Below the pieces are notes generated by a model. It did no database searches. It saw only the letters and a list, made by a program, of their open reading frames with translations, and was not told where the DNA came from. Positions 51,351 through 60,677 of a DNA stretch of 64,000 nt are shown here, in pieces. The DNA comes from Malonomonas sp036526255 (GTDB lineage Bacteria; Desulfobacterota; Desulfuromonadia; Desulfuromonadales; Geopsychrobacteraceae). The number at the start of each line of letters is the position of its first letter. Within the stretch, counting starts at the first letter, position 1. Position numbers and translations under genes: made by a program. The stretch is taken from contig DATCYW010000030.1 of NCBI GenBank assembly GCA_036526255.1, positions 12,870 to 76,869 on the forward strand, read 5' to 3'.

Positions 51351-52439
51351 TCAGGTCGCCTCAACCTTGGCTGGCACCACAGGCTCAGGACTTTTCTGCG
51401 CAGCTGAAGCAGCCGCAGGCTCTATCAACTCACTGAGACGGGTGCGGGCTGCGCTGATCTGGTCCGCGAGCCGCAGCTTCTCTGCATCGTCTGCTGCAGC
51501 CAGTTCTTTTTCGGACTGGGCGATAACGGCGGCCAGCCGCTCCTGTTCTTTTTCGCTCTGCTCCGCCTGCTCTGCCTTGTCAAACACCACCTCTTCGGCC
51601 ATGGCCACAGGCACTGCTGACTTCGGCCCTTCGACCGCCGGAATCATCCGCAAGCCATCGCCTAAACGACGCTGATTCATAAAGGCCGGCGACATGATCT
51701 CCACCCCGGCGCGGTGCAGGGTATCGAGAACAGAGCAATAGAGCTGCGAGCGGGCAGTCAGCAGGGTCTTAACATCAGTTAACAGACCGCTGGCCTTGTA
51801 GGTGACCGAATAATTGCCTAGCTCGAGAACTTGCACAAAAGGGTCTTCAAGACCGGCATCCTTTACTGCCTGGAGCAGCAAGCTTTCGACCTGCTTATGA
51901 TGCAGGTCGTACCCCAGTGACAGCGTCGCCGAGACGATCGTTCCGGAACTACGAATCACCGAAACCGGGTGCGTGATCATAAAGGTATTCGGCAACGCGA
52001 CCAGCTCGCGGGCTTCGGTCTGCACTTCGGTGTCGAGCAGACCACGCTCAGCGACTCGACCGAAATAATCGCCGACACGAACGAAGTCGCCGGTCCGAAA
52101 TGGCTTGGTCACCCGCAGCATGATGCCGGCCATCAGGTTGGCGAAAATAGTGCTGGATGAAAACGCGAAAATCCCAGAAATCACCAGTCCGATCAGGCCG
52201 ATAATCTGATTACGCGAGCTTTCTTCGACCGGCAGCGCCAGAACCAGAGCCACAGCGCTGGCGATAGTTAAACCAAGCAGCACCAGCTGCCGCGGGAACA
52301 GTCGCTCGTTACCCAGCTCGGGATGACGCCCGATCAGCAACCGATGCGCACCCCAAAGCACAACCCCGACCCCCAGGGCAACTTCCAGCAGCGGAAAGAA
52401 CAACAAAATCGATTCTAAAACTTCGTCCGAGAACACCAT
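51351..52439 (-). CDS. MscS family mechanosensitive ion channel
   Basis: A 362-residue small-conductance channel relative. Helices occur at ~8-28, ~50-70 and ~78-100, followed by the pore-lining helix and the MscS beta domain: FSSSTIFANLMAGIMLRVTKPFRTGDFVRVGD and GTIVSATLSLGYDL. The C-terminal 75 residues form an acidic coiled coil ending in a Pro/Ala/Glu-rich tail not present in MscS. The ATG at 52439 has AGGGGG seven bases upstream, preferable to 52610. Confidence 0.9.
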   Translation of the reverse strand: MVFSDEVLESILLFFPLLEVALGVGVVLWGAHRLLIGRHPELGNERLFPRQLVLLGLTIASAVALVLALPVEESSRNQIIGLIGLVISGIFAFSSSTIFANLMAGIMLRVTKPFRTGDFVRVGDYFGRVAERGLLDTEVQTEARELVALPNTFMITHPVSVIRSSGTIVSATLSLGYDLHHKQVESLLLQAVKDAGLEDPFVQVLELGNYSVTYKASGLLTDVKTLLTARSQLYCSVLDTLHRAGVEIMSPAFMNQRRLGDGLRMIPAVEGPKSAVPVAMAEEVVFDKAEQAEQSEKEQERLAAVIAQSEKELAAADDAEKLRLADQISAARTRLSELIEPAAASAAQKSPEPVVPAKVEAT

Positions 52440-52570
52440 CAAGACCCCCTGCTGAACAAGCCGGCGCGAATAACAACCAACGGAATAATACAAAACTATA
52501 ACGAATTTAAAAAACCGCCGGGTTGATTTTTTGTCGCTGCACGATAAATCCCCGGCAGCGATTGGGCATG

Positions 52571-52601
52571 AAAAAAGGGCTGCCGTTTCCAGCAACCCTT
52601 T
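52571..52601 (-). terminator. Terminator of the hem operon
   Basis: On the minus strand AAAGGGTTGC and GCAGCCCTTT pair (one mismatch) across an 8-base loop, followed by TTTC. It lies 24 bases after hemB. Confidence 0.8.
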
Positions 52602-52625
52602 CATTTGCAACCCCTGAGCGTCGTT

Positions 52626-53600
52626 TCAGCCTTTCAGCAGCCGCGCCGCCTCCTTGGCGTGGTAGGTGATGATCAGATCGGCTCCGGCGCGTTTCATGCC
52701 GAGCAGTGTCTCCATCATCACCCGGTCACCGTCGATCCAGCCTTTTTCGGCGGCGGCTTTAACCATCGAGTACTCGCCGGAGACGTTGTAGGCGACCAGC
52801 GGCAGGTCGAAATTGTCTTTGAGTTCGCGCAGAATATCCAGATAGGCCAGGGCCGGCTTGACCATCAGAAAATCCGCCGCTTCGGCGACATCCTGATTGG
52901 CTTCGCGCAGCGCTTCCATGCGATTGGCCGGATCCATCTGGTAGGAGCGCCGGTCGCCGAACTGCGGCGTGCTTTCGGCGGCCTCACGGAACGGCCCATA
53001 GTAAGCGCTGGCATACTTGACAGCGTAGCTCATCACCGGGATATCGCTGAAACCATGCTCGTCGAGAATGTCGCGGATCGCCGCCACCCGGCCATCCATC
53101 ATATCCGAAGGGGCGACAATATCGGCCCCGGCCTGGGCATGCGAGAGCGCTTCTTTGGCCAGCAGCTCAAGGGTCGCGTCGTTGACCACGTCTTCGTTTT
53201 CGATAATCCCGCAGTGGCCGTGGTCAGTGTACTCGCACATGCAGACATCGGTGATCACGGTCAGTTCCGGCACCGCCGCTTTGATCGCGCGGATGGTGTT
53301 CTGGATGATGCCGCTGTCGCAGAAGGCGTCCGAGCCGATCGCGTCCTTGGTCTCCGGAATACCGAACAGGATAACCGCCGGGATGCCGAGTTCATAGACC
53401 TCTTTGGCTTCCGCGACGATATGCTCAATCGACTGCTGATAGATCCCCGGCATCGAGCTGATCTCTTTTTTGATGTTTTCACCAAAGGCGCTGAACATCG
53501 GATAGATCAGGTCATCGACATGCAGATGGGTTTCACGCACCATCCGGCGGATATTTGCGTTACGCCGCAACCGGCGGGGACGGTAACTGGGAAAGTACAT
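52626..53600 (-). CDS. hemB: Delta-aminolevulinic acid dehydratase (porphobilinogen synthase)
   Basis: A 324-residue enzyme condensing two 5-aminolevulinates to porphobilinogen. The ATG at 53600 follows AGGAGG; the frame continues upstream to 53723 into the previous gene without a site. The zinc cysteines are in DVCMCEYTDHGHCG (about 118-128), so it is the Zn-dependent type, and the Schiff-base lysines are in SYAVKYAS near 195 and MVKPAL near 248. It closes the tetrapyrrole operon. Confidence 0.96.
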   Translation of the reverse strand: MYFPSYRPRRLRRNANIRRMVRETHLHVDDLIYPMFSAFGENIKKEISSMPGIYQQSIEHIVAEAKEVYELGIPAVILFGIPETKDAIGSDAFCDSGIIQNTIRAIKAAVPELTVITDVCMCEYTDHGHCGIIENEDVVNDATLELLAKEALSHAQAGADIVAPSDMMDGRVAAIRDILDEHGFSDIPVMSYAVKYASAYYGPFREAAESTPQFGDRRSYQMDPANRMEALREANQDVAEAADFLMVKPALAYLDILRELKDNFDLPLVAYNVSGEYSMVKAAAEKGWIDGDRVMMETLLGMKRAGADLIITYHAKEAARLLKG

Positions 53601-53634
53601 AGCGAGCCTCCTGTTGGAAGGTGGTATTTCTATT

Positions 53635-55167
53635 TTACAACGGGCACTTGTAGTACTCGACCATCGCCGTAACCAGATCGTCGAGGGTCGATTGTTCCGG
53701 CTCCAGCGCCACCGAAAAACCATGTTTGCGGATGGTTTCTGAGGTCAGCGGGCCGATCGAGAAGAATTCGGCGCGCCCCTGCAACTCATGCAGCTCGTCG
53801 CCGAACATCTCCAGCAGATTATCGAAGGTCGAAGAGGAGCTGAAGCAGATGGCGTCCAGTTCCCCGGCGCTCAGCAGGTGGCGGATCATCTGCTCCTTAC
53901 CGGTCGGTCGTACCGTACGGTAAGCAACCGGGGCCAGCACTTCGGCGCCGGCTTCGGCAAGTTTATCAATAATCAGGCTGCGGGCGATTTCGGCGCGCGG
54001 GTAAAAAATCCGCTTGCCGGCCACACCCTGCGCCAGCAGCTCTTCGACCACCCCTTCGGCGCGGTAGTTCTTCGGCACCAGATCGGGGCGCAATCCGCGC
54101 GCTTCGAGCGCCTGCGCAGTCTTCGGACCGACGGCGACCAACTGCACGCCGGCAAGGCTGCGCAGATCAAGTTGCTGCGCGGCCAGACGGTCGAAAACCG
54201 CTGCGACGCCATTGGCCGAGGTCAGAATCAGCGCATCAATAGAAGATAACCGCTGCAGAGCAGCATCCAGCGGCTGGAAATCCTCCGGCGGAGCGATCTC
54301 GATGGTCGGGATGCAGATGGTTTCGGCGCCCTGCTGCTGCAGCAGGGCGACAAAAGCGGCCGCCTGCTCGCGCGGCCGGGTAATCAGGAAACGCTTGCCG
54401 AACAGCGGCAGATTGTCGTACCAGCGCAGCTCTTCGCGGTATTTCACCACTTCACCGATGATAATCACCGCCGGTGGCTCCAGCCCTTCGCGGGCGACAT
54501 CTTCGGCGATGCTGGCCAGGCTGCCGATCAGGGTCCGCTGCCGCGGCAGGGTCGCCCACTGAATGACCGCCACTGGCGTATCGGCGGCGCGGCCATGGGC
54601 GATCAACTGTGCGCTGATCTGCTTGAGATTGCTCATCCCCATATAGAAGATCAGCGTGCCAAGGCCGGTCGCCAGCTTTTCCCAATCGAGACTGGAGAGC
54701 TGGCGTTCGGGGCGCTCATGCCCCGTCAACAGCGCCAGACTGGTGGTGACATCGCGATGGGTCAGGGGGATGCCGGCGTAGCAGGCGGCAGCGAAACCGG
54801 CGGTGATGCCGGGCACCACCTCAAAGGGGATGCCACGCTCTTTCAGATAGGCAGCCTCTTCGCCACCGCGACCGAAAATGTAGGGATCGCCCCCCTTCAG
54901 GCGCACCACCTGCAACCCGGCGGCGGCCTTTTCGGCCAACAGCGCGTTGGTTTCATCCTGCGGCAGATGATGGTTGCCTCGCACCTTGCCGACGTAAATC
55001 CGCTCGGCATCGGCGCGGGCATGACCGAGCAGCACCGGGTTGGCCAGATAGTCATAAATGACCACATCGGCCAGCGCCAGGTACTGCTGCCCCTTGAGTG
55101 TCAGCAGGCCGGGATCGCCCGGCCCTGCGCCGACCAGATAGACTTTTCCAGGGGTCAAAGGTTTCAA
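53635..55167 (-). CDS. Fused uroporphyrinogen-III methyltransferase and uroporphyrinogen-III synthase
   Basis: A 510-residue bifunctional protein. Residues ~1-245 are CobA-type SAM:uroporphyrinogen methyltransferase (VYLVGAGPGDPGLLTLKG, RLKGGDPYIFGRGGEE, GITAGFAAACYAGIPLTHR). Residues ~255-505 are HemD (GKRFLITRPREQAAAF; AVGPKTAQALEARGL). It makes uroporphyrinogen III and then precorrin-2, the branch point for siroheme, cobalamin and heme. It overlaps hemC by four bases, so the two are translationally coupled. Confidence 0.95.
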   Translation of the reverse strand: MKPLTPGKVYLVGAGPGDPGLLTLKGQQYLALADVVIYDYLANPVLLGHARADAERIYVGKVRGNHHLPQDETNALLAEKAAAGLQVVRLKGGDPYIFGRGGEEAAYLKERGIPFEVVPGITAGFAAACYAGIPLTHRDVTTSLALLTGHERPERQLSSLDWEKLATGLGTLIFYMGMSNLKQISAQLIAHGRAADTPVAVIQWATLPRQRTLIGSLASIAEDVAREGLEPPAVIIIGEVVKYREELRWYDNLPLFGKRFLITRPREQAAAFVALLQQQGAETICIPTIEIAPPEDFQPLDAALQRLSSIDALILTSANGVAAVFDRLAAQQLDLRSLAGVQLVAVGPKTAQALEARGLRPDLVPKNYRAEGVVEELLAQGVAGKRIFYPRAEIARSLIIDKLAEAGAEVLAPVAYRTVRPTGKEQMIRHLLSAGELDAICFSSSSTFDNLLEMFGDELHELQGRAEFFSIGPLTSETIRKHGFSVALEPEQSTLDDLVTAMVEYYKCPL

Positions 55168-56117
55168 TCCTTACCTTCGAACGTCTCGCAACCGTAGACC
55201 TCATTCAGGATCGGCCCGGCCCCTTCGGCCAACAGCTGCTTGGCCAGGGCGACGCCGGTATCGTACGCCTGATCGACGTGACAACTGACAGTTTTTTTCA
55301 GCACCTGCTTGCCTTCGACATCCGAGACCAGTCCGGTCAACTCCAACACATCACCACTGACGGTACCGAACGCGGCGATCGGCACCTGACAGCCCCCCTC
55401 AAGGGTCGAAAGCACAGCGCGCTCGGCGATCACCGCGGCCGCGGTGGCCGGATGATTAAAAAAATCGATCAGCGCGTTGGTGGCGTCGTCAGCCAGCCGG
55501 CTTTCCAGCCCCAGCGCGCCCTGACCGATCGCCGGCAGGCAGGTTTTCGGCTCGAAATACTCGCCGATCTGCTCGCCGAAACCGAGTCGATGCATGCCTG
55601 CGGCGGCCAGAATCACTGCATCCAGATCATCGTCGATCAGCTTGCCGATCCGGGTCTGGACGTTGCCGCGGATATCGACCATCTGCAGGTCGGGGCGCAG
55701 ATGCAGCAGTTGAGCCTTGCGCCGCAGTGAGCTGGTGCCGATACGGCCGCCCTGACGAATCTCCAAAAAGCTGTTAACCCCCGCCTTGAGAACGGCGATG
55801 TCGCGCGGATCTTCGCGCTCGGTGATGCAGCGCAGCCCGGTGCCTTCGGGGAAGAAGGTCGGCACATCCTTCATCGAGTGGACCGCGATATCGATTTCGT
55901 TGCGCAGCATCGCCTCCTGAATCTCTTTGACGAACAGTCCCTTGCCACCGACCATCGCCAGCGGCACATCGAGGATCTTATCCCCCTGAGTTTTGATTTT
56001 GGTCAGGGTGACTTTTAAGTCGGGATATTTTTTTTCCAGCTCCGACTTGACCCAGTTGGCCTGCCAAAGGGCGAGGGCGCTGGCGCGGGTGCCGATGCGT
56101 AAGGTACGGGTGGTCAT
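55164..56117 (-). CDS. hemC: Porphobilinogen deaminase
   Basis: A 317-residue hydroxymethylbilane synthase. IGTRASALALWQANWV is the N-terminal signature, VHSMKDVPTFFPEG and REDPRDIA are domain 1-2 motifs, and the dipyrromethane-cofactor cysteine lies in LEGGCQVPIAAF near 241. It condenses four porphobilinogens. Preceded by hemA 12 bases upstream; followed by the cobA-hemD fusion with overlap. Confidence 0.96.
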   Translation of the reverse strand: MTTRTLRIGTRASALALWQANWVKSELEKKYPDLKVTLTKIKTQGDKILDVPLAMVGGKGLFVKEIQEAMLRNEIDIAVHSMKDVPTFFPEGTGLRCITEREDPRDIAVLKAGVNSFLEIRQGGRIGTSSLRRKAQLLHLRPDLQMVDIRGNVQTRIGKLIDDDLDAVILAAAGMHRLGFGEQIGEYFEPKTCLPAIGQGALGLESRLADDATNALIDFFNHPATAAAVIAERAVLSTLEGGCQVPIAAFGTVSGDVLELTGLVSDVEGKQVLKKTVSCHVDQAYDTGVALAKQLLAEGAGPILNEVYGCETFEGKD

Positions 56118-56129
56118 AACAGAACTCCT

Positions 56130-57434
56130 TTAATTGTCGTCTAACTCAGCCGCTGCATTGCTGCCGGTGCTTTCCGGCAGAGCAAACAGCGTCCGGACGG
56201 CATCGATATACAGGTCGCCATCGTTGCCATCCTGAGACTTTTTCAGAATATTAGTTGGTTGATGCAGGATTTTATTGACGATGGCACTGGCCATCGCTTC
56301 TACCGCCTTGCGTTCCTTGTCATTCAGACCGTTCAGGCTGGAGAGGGTCTTCTGCAGTTCGGCCTGGCGGATCTCTTCCATCTGCTGACGTAGCGCGACG
56401 ATGGTCGGTTTGACTTCGAGGGTCGAGAGCCAGCGCTGAAACTGAATGATCTCTTCCTCGATGATTTTCTCAGCCTTGGCAGCCTCTTTTTCGCGCCCTT
56501 TCAGGTTGGCCTGAACCACCCCCTGCAGGTCATCGACATCGTAAAGATAGACCCCGTCGATCCGGTTGGCCAGCGGGTCAATGTCACGCGGCACGGCGAT
56601 GTCGATCAGAAACATCGGCTTGTGGCGGCGGGCCTTGATCACCTCTTTCATTTTGTCAGCAGAGAGCACGTAATCAGGCGCGCCAGTGGACGAGAGAACA
56701 ATATCGACCCGATGTAACTGCTCACGGAAGTTATCGAAAGAGACTGCAGTGCCGCCAAATTCATCGGCAAGTTTTTCGGCACGTGCGAAGGTGCGGTTGG
56801 TGACCAGAACCTTGGAAATACCGTTGTTCATGAAGTGCTTGGCGGCCAGCTCACACATCTCTCCGGCGCCGATCAGCATGACAACCTTGTCTTCTAAGGT
56901 GTCAAAAATCTTCCGCGCCAGTTCGACCGCCGCGAAGGACACTGAAACGGCGCTGCTGGCGATTTCAGTTTCGGTGCGTACCCGCTTGGCGACGGAAAAA
57001 GCCTTGTGCAGAAAGCGGTTGAGGATCAGTCCGGAGCTTTTGTGTTCGCTGGCGTAGCCATAGGCGGTCTTTATCTGCCCTAAGATCTGCGGCTCACCGA
57101 TCACCATCGAATCAAGGCTGGCTGAGACACGCATGACGTGCCGGATCGCGTCCTGTCCTTCGAAGGTGTAGAGGTGCTCGTTCAGATCGTCCAGCTGCAA
57201 CTGATGAAAACCGGCGAGAAACTGCTTCAGCTCAAACACTGCGGCATCGGGATTGCGACTGACCGCGTAGAGTTCGACCCTGTTGCAAGTCGAAACAATC
57301 ACCGCTTCGGAAATCGCCGGAAGCGCCAGCATCTGCCGCAAAGGTTCGGCCATCGCCGTCGGCGCAAAAGCGACCTTCTCGCGAATCTCCACCGGGGCGG
57401 TTTTATGACTTAATCCAACAACAATAATATTCAT
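56130..57434 (-). CDS. hemA: Glutamyl-tRNA reductase
   Basis: A 434-residue enzyme that reduces glutamyl-tRNA(Glu) to glutamate-1-semialdehyde, the C5 route to 5-aminolevulinate. The nucleophile C50 is in VSTCNRVELY, and GAGEMCELAAKHFM is the NADPH-binding region. The dimerisation coiled coil covers ~315-420. Use of this enzyme fits a bacterium without HemA-type ALA synthase. The partner hemL is not in the window. Confidence 0.96.
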   Translation of the reverse strand: MNIIVVGLSHKTAPVEIREKVAFAPTAMAEPLRQMLALPAISEAVIVSTCNRVELYAVSRNPDAAVFELKQFLAGFHQLQLDDLNEHLYTFEGQDAIRHVMRVSASLDSMVIGEPQILGQIKTAYGYASEHKSSGLILNRFLHKAFSVAKRVRTETEIASSAVSVSFAAVELARKIFDTLEDKVVMLIGAGEMCELAAKHFMNNGISKVLVTNRTFARAEKLADEFGGTAVSFDNFREQLHRVDIVLSSTGAPDYVLSADKMKEVIKARRHKPMFLIDIAVPRDIDPLANRIDGVYLYDVDDLQGVVQANLKGREKEAAKAEKIIEEEIIQFQRWLSTLEVKPTIVALRQQMEEIRQAELQKTLSSLNGLNDKERKAVEAMASAIVNKILHQPTNILKKSQDGNDGDLYIDAVRTLFALPESTGSNAAAELDDN

Positions 57435-57456
57435 ACGTCAGTTCATCAGGCTCCGG

Positions 57457-58293
57457 TCAAAGTTCCGTAAAAACCTTGAAGGTGTGTTGGCCATTGACCA
57501 GCAGATTGACTCCGAGGAAGGAGAACAGCAGCAGGAGAAAACCGATGATGGAAAAGATTGCGGCTTTGCGACCGCGCCAGCCGACCGTCATCCGGCCATG
57601 CAAAAGCGCTGCGTAAACCAGCCAGGTGATCAGCGCCCAGGTTTCTTTCGGGTCCCAGCTCCAGTAAGTACCCCAGACGGTGTTAGCCCAGACGGCACCG
57701 CTGATAATGCCCAGCGTCATCAGTGGAAAGCCGAAATTCAGACAGGTATTATTCACCTTGTCGAGAGTGTTGAGCGAAGGCAACAGCTGATAAATCCCGG
57801 TAAAGCGCTTGCTTTTGAGCATCCGGTCCTGAATCAGGTACATGACTCCAGCGCCAAACGCCAAGGCGAACGCGGCGTTGCCGAGAAAGGCGAAAGAGAT
57901 ATGCACTGGAAACAGCCAGGTCTTCAGCATCGGATCGAGCGGAACGACGACAGCCGGGCTGAGGGCGCTGCCGATCATCAGCAGCAGGGCCAGCGGGCTG
58001 GCGAACGCGCCCATCACCGAAAGCCGGAAACGTAGATCCAGCAACAGAAACAGCAGAATCAGACACCAGGCAAAAAACGACAGCGACTCGTGCAGACTGG
58101 TAACCGGTGTCCCGCCGGCCGAAGAGTGACGCACGGCAAAGCTGCCCGCATGCAACAGCACGCCGGCGACCAGCACCCAGCGGCTGATCCGACCGGCCAG
58201 AGGGTGTTTGCCGATCATCGCGACCAGATAGAGAACCGTTGCCAGCAGGTAAACCAGCATTGTCAGGTTGAACAACAGCGTCATCGCACTCAT
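57457..58293 (-). CDS. ccsA: CcsA/ResC-type cytochrome c biogenesis protein
   Basis: A 278-residue membrane protein with eight hydrophobic helices. The heme-handling tryptophan-rich motif is WGTYWSWDPKETWALITW near 215-232, and conserved histidines are in the membrane segments. CcsA handles heme for system II cytochrome c maturation. The same gene position is called hemX in Bacillus, where it affects HemA level; either role is possible. It overlaps the preceding sirC-like gene by four bases. No ccsB gene is adjacent. Confidence 0.88.
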   Translation of the reverse strand: MSAMTLLFNLTMLVYLLATVLYLVAMIGKHPLAGRISRWVLVAGVLLHAGSFAVRHSSAGGTPVTSLHESLSFFAWCLILLFLLLDLRFRLSVMGAFASPLALLLMIGSALSPAVVVPLDPMLKTWLFPVHISFAFLGNAAFALAFGAGVMYLIQDRMLKSKRFTGIYQLLPSLNTLDKVNNTCLNFGFPLMTLGIISGAVWANTVWGTYWSWDPKETWALITWLVYAALLHGRMTVGWRGRKAAIFSIIGFLLLLFSFLGVNLLVNGQHTFKVFTEL

Positions 58294-58976
58294 GGTAGAC
58301 CTTCCGGCAAGTGAATCTGCAACTGCGCCAGCGTAAAGTTTTCACCAAAGGTTTCCCGCAACAACCGATCGACGGCCTCAGCATCCCCGCGCGCCAGTGT
58401 CGGCAGCAGCTGGTCCTCCCAGAAATTGCGCAAAACCTGTTGAGTATATTGACTTGGCAACTTTTCCGTCAACCACTTTCGCCGCACCGCCGCGATGATC
58501 TCGACCCCAAGCCCCCAGCTATCAGGCACCTGCTGCGCCAATTGATCGCGTAACAGACTCGCCAAGGCCGGGCTACCGCCGCCAGTTGAGACCGCAACAG
58601 ACAGGGGTCCACGTCGCAGCAAGGCCGGCAGGAAAAAATCTCCCTGTGTCGGCTGTTCACTGCAGCAGCAGAAAATTTTACGGCGAAGGGCCTCTTCGGC
58701 AACCAAGCTATTGACTTCAGAACGGTTCGTGCAGGCAAAAACCAGCGCCGCTCCGGCCAAATCGCCGCTTTCGAATTTGCGCGCCAGGGTTTCGACTCCG
58801 CTTTCCAAGCATGGCCGGTCAACCAGACAGGGATCAATCAGTTTGATCAGCGCCCCAGTCTGCAACAAGCCCGCCAATTTGCGCCGGCCAACTGGTCCGG
58901 CACCGACGATCACCACTTGCCGCTGTTTCAAATTCAGAAAAACCGGATAATCGAAGCGAGCTATCTTAGCTGACAT
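58290..58976 (-). CDS. Precorrin-2 dehydrogenase / sirohydrochlorin ferrochelatase-like (CysG N-terminal type)
   Basis: A 228-residue protein of the Met8p/SirC/CysG N-terminal family. FDYPVFLNLKQRQVVIVGAGPVGRRK opens with the NAD-binding glycine motif, and the later FACTNRSEVN and FFLPALLRRGPLSVAVSTGGGSPALA segments are conserved. It oxidises precorrin-2 to sirohydrochlorin and may insert iron to make siroheme. Co-location with the cobA-hemD fusion completes a siroheme branch from ALA. Confidence 0.92.
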   Translation of the reverse strand: MSAKIARFDYPVFLNLKQRQVVIVGAGPVGRRKLAGLLQTGALIKLIDPCLVDRPCLESGVETLARKFESGDLAGAALVFACTNRSEVNSLVAEEALRRKIFCCCSEQPTQGDFFLPALLRRGPLSVAVSTGGGSPALASLLRDQLAQQVPDSWGLGVEIIAAVRRKWLTEKLPSQYTQQVLRNFWEDQLLPTLARGDAEAVDRLLRETFGENFTLAQLQIHLPEGLP

Positions 58977-58988
58977 CAGCAGAAATAC

Positions 58989-59567
58989 TCAGACACCGAA
59001 CAGCTCCGACTCGACCAGTTCACAGAGCAGGTGTCCGACAAAGAAGATCAACTCATGACCACGGGAGAGACTGTCAGTGGCCAGGTCGATACAGATCGCC
59101 ACCCCGTCGCGACAGAGCGGATCCGCTTCGCCACGAACCGAAAGCAAGGCAACCGGCTGACCATTATCCAACGCAGCATCGCGCGCCGCGCGCAGAGCGG
59201 GCTGGTCGGAGCCGTCACTGAGGAGCAACAATAGGTGCTGCGCGCTGTTCAGTGCCCGATAGTGCCGCGCCAGCAACTGCTCCGTCTGGCCTGAGTGGAC
59301 CATCGCCGCTGCCAGCACCGGGTCGGAACCCAGGGCAACCGCCGGCAGCACCGGTCGATCAAAACCGAGCTTGAAACTGAAGTGACTGGCAAGCAGCTGC
59401 GCCAGCGGCTGCAGGGTTCCACTGCCGGCTACCAGCAACTGTCCGCCACCGGCAAAGGTTCCGCTCAGCTTCTGCGCCAACTGATTGACCCCTTCACTTT
59501 GCTGCCGACTGAATTTTTCCAATAGCTGCACGGCCTGGCTGCTGGCTTCAGCGATCCGCTGATTCAT
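58989..59567 (-). CDS. SIS domain protein at the head of the hem operon
   Basis: A 192-residue single SIS-fold protein resembling GmhA/DiaA. LLVAGSGTLQPLAQLLASHFSF and LLLLLSDGSDQPALRAARDAAL are the sugar-phosphate-binding loops. Key sedoheptulose isomerase residues cannot be confirmed by eye, so I do not call it GmhA. It is the first gene of the tetrapyrrole operon, 12 bases before the sirC-like gene; the meaning of that link is unknown. Confidence 0.8.
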   Translation of the reverse strand: MNQRIAEASSQAVQLLEKFSRQQSEGVNQLAQKLSGTFAGGGQLLVAGSGTLQPLAQLLASHFSFKLGFDRPVLPAVALGSDPVLAAAMVHSGQTEQLLARHYRALNSAQHLLLLLSDGSDQPALRAARDAALDNGQPVALLSVRGEADPLCRDGVAICIDLATDSLSRGHELIFFVGHLLCELVESELFGV

Positions 59568-59625
59568 GCTTTATCCTTTCCGGTAGAGGCACCATACGGA
59601 CAGTGGTTAAAACTGTCGTTCCGGC

Positions 59626-59654
59626 ATCATATGAAGCTGAACTAAGACTGTCAA
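59626..59654 (-). promoter_or_regulatory. Promoter of the hem operon
   Basis: Minus strand TTGACA (59654-59649), 17-base spacer, TATGAT (59631-59626), a near-consensus sigma-70 promoter 59 bases upstream of the SIS gene start. Confidence 0.8.
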
Positions 59655-59681
59655 GCCGTCGGCGCGAACGCGCTTTGTCGC

Positions 59682-59709
59682 TTGATTTTTTCGGCAGGTT
59701 CTATATATT
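59682..59709 (+). promoter_or_regulatory. Promoter of trxA
   Basis: TTGATT (59682-59687), 16-base spacer, TATATT (59704-59709), divergent to the hem promoter about 30 bases away. Confidence 0.6.
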
Positions 59710-59771
59710 TGGCTTCAACTATATGTCAACTTCGTCGCTAAAGTGACAATTCTTGAATAAAGGAGAACCTG

Positions 59772-60101
59772 ATGGCTGGTGACAATATTGTAGAATTTAC
59801 TGATGAAAACTTCGATGCAGACGTTCTGCAGTCCTCCACCCCGGTGCTGGTCGACTTCTGGGCGACTTGGTGTGCGCCCTGCAAAGCGATTGCCCCGGTT
59901 CTCGAGAAACTTGCCGACGAATATGATGGCAAAATCAAGATCGGCAAGGTCAATGTCGATGAAAACCCCGCTACCCCCGGCCAATACGGTGTTCGCGGAA
60001 TTCCGACGCTGATTCTCTTCAAGGATGGCCAGATCATCGATCAACTGGTCGGCGCGGTGCCGAAAAACCAGCTGGAAAGCCTGCTACAGAAAGCTCTGTA
60101 A
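59772..60101 (+). CDS. trxA: Thioredoxin
   Basis: A 109-residue thioredoxin. The active site is W33-C34-A35-P36-C37 (WCAPC instead of the common WCGPC), and the cis-proline loop is GIPTLILF near 76-83. Cytosolic, with no signal peptide. Reduces protein disulfides and supplies electrons to ribonucleotide reductase and peroxiredoxins. AAAGGAG precedes the ATG. Confidence 0.97.
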   Translation: MAGDNIVEFTDENFDADVLQSSTPVLVDFWATWCAPCKAIAPVLEKLADEYDGKIKIGKVNVDENPATPGQYGVRGIPTLILFKDGQIIDQLVGAVPKNQLESLLQKAL

Positions 60102-60128
60102 TAAAGCTTACTTGCTACGAATTATGAC

Positions 60129-60163
60129 AAAAAAACAGGTTCCCGAGCGGAACCTGTTTTTTT
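60129..60163. terminator. Bidirectional terminator between trxA and dtd
   Basis: ACAGGTTCC (60135-60143) and GGAACCTGT (60149-60157), with A-run and T-run on either side, between convergent genes. Confidence 0.9.
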
Positions 60164-60224
60164 GTGCGGCAGTACCGATAGCAGCAACCCATCACTGGCT
60201 GAAATTCGATGATCCCATCCGACG

Positions 60225-60674
60225 TTAAAACTGCCGATAGCTGTCGAGCAGGATGGTCACCGGGCCATCATTGACCAGCGCGACCGCCATCTCGGCCTGA
60301 AAACGACCGGTCTGCACGGCGAGCCCCTGCTGCCGCAGCTGTTCGACAAAATACCCGCACAGCGGCTCAGCTATTTCGGGACGCGCGGCCTTGGAGAATC
60401 CGGGGCGACGCCCCTTACGGCAATCGGCCAGCAGGGTGAACTGCGACACCACCAGCAGCTCACCGGCGATATCCTGCACCGAAAGATTCATCTTGCCGGA
60501 CGTATCTTCGAAAATCCGCAACCCGGAAATTTTTTCAACCAGATAATCGGCCTGGCCTTCATCATCCCCCGCATCAACCCCTAGCAGCACCAGCAAACCG
60601 GTGTCGATTCGCGCAATCTGCTCATCATCGACACTGACACCCGCCCGGCTGACCCGTTGCACAACCGCCCGCAC
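60225..60674 (-). CDS. dtd: D-aminoacyl-tRNA deacylase
   Basis: A 149-residue editing enzyme that cleaves D-amino acids from tRNA. MRAVVQRVSRAGVSVDD is the N-terminal signature; the active-site SQFTLLADCRKGRRPGF and the C-terminal NDGPVTILL (cross-subunit Gly-cis-Pro region is the GP pair) are intact. It is separated from the nfo gene by four bases and reads from a probable operon with nfo, the HAD phosphatase and dapF. Confidence 0.95.
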   Translation of the reverse strand: MRAVVQRVSRAGVSVDDEQIARIDTGLLVLLGVDAGDDEGQADYLVEKISGLRIFEDTSGKMNLSVQDIAGELLVVSQFTLLADCRKGRRPGFSKAARPEIAEPLCGYFVEQLRQQGLAVQTGRFQAEMAVALVNDGPVTILLDSYRQF

Positions 60675-60677
60675 GCC

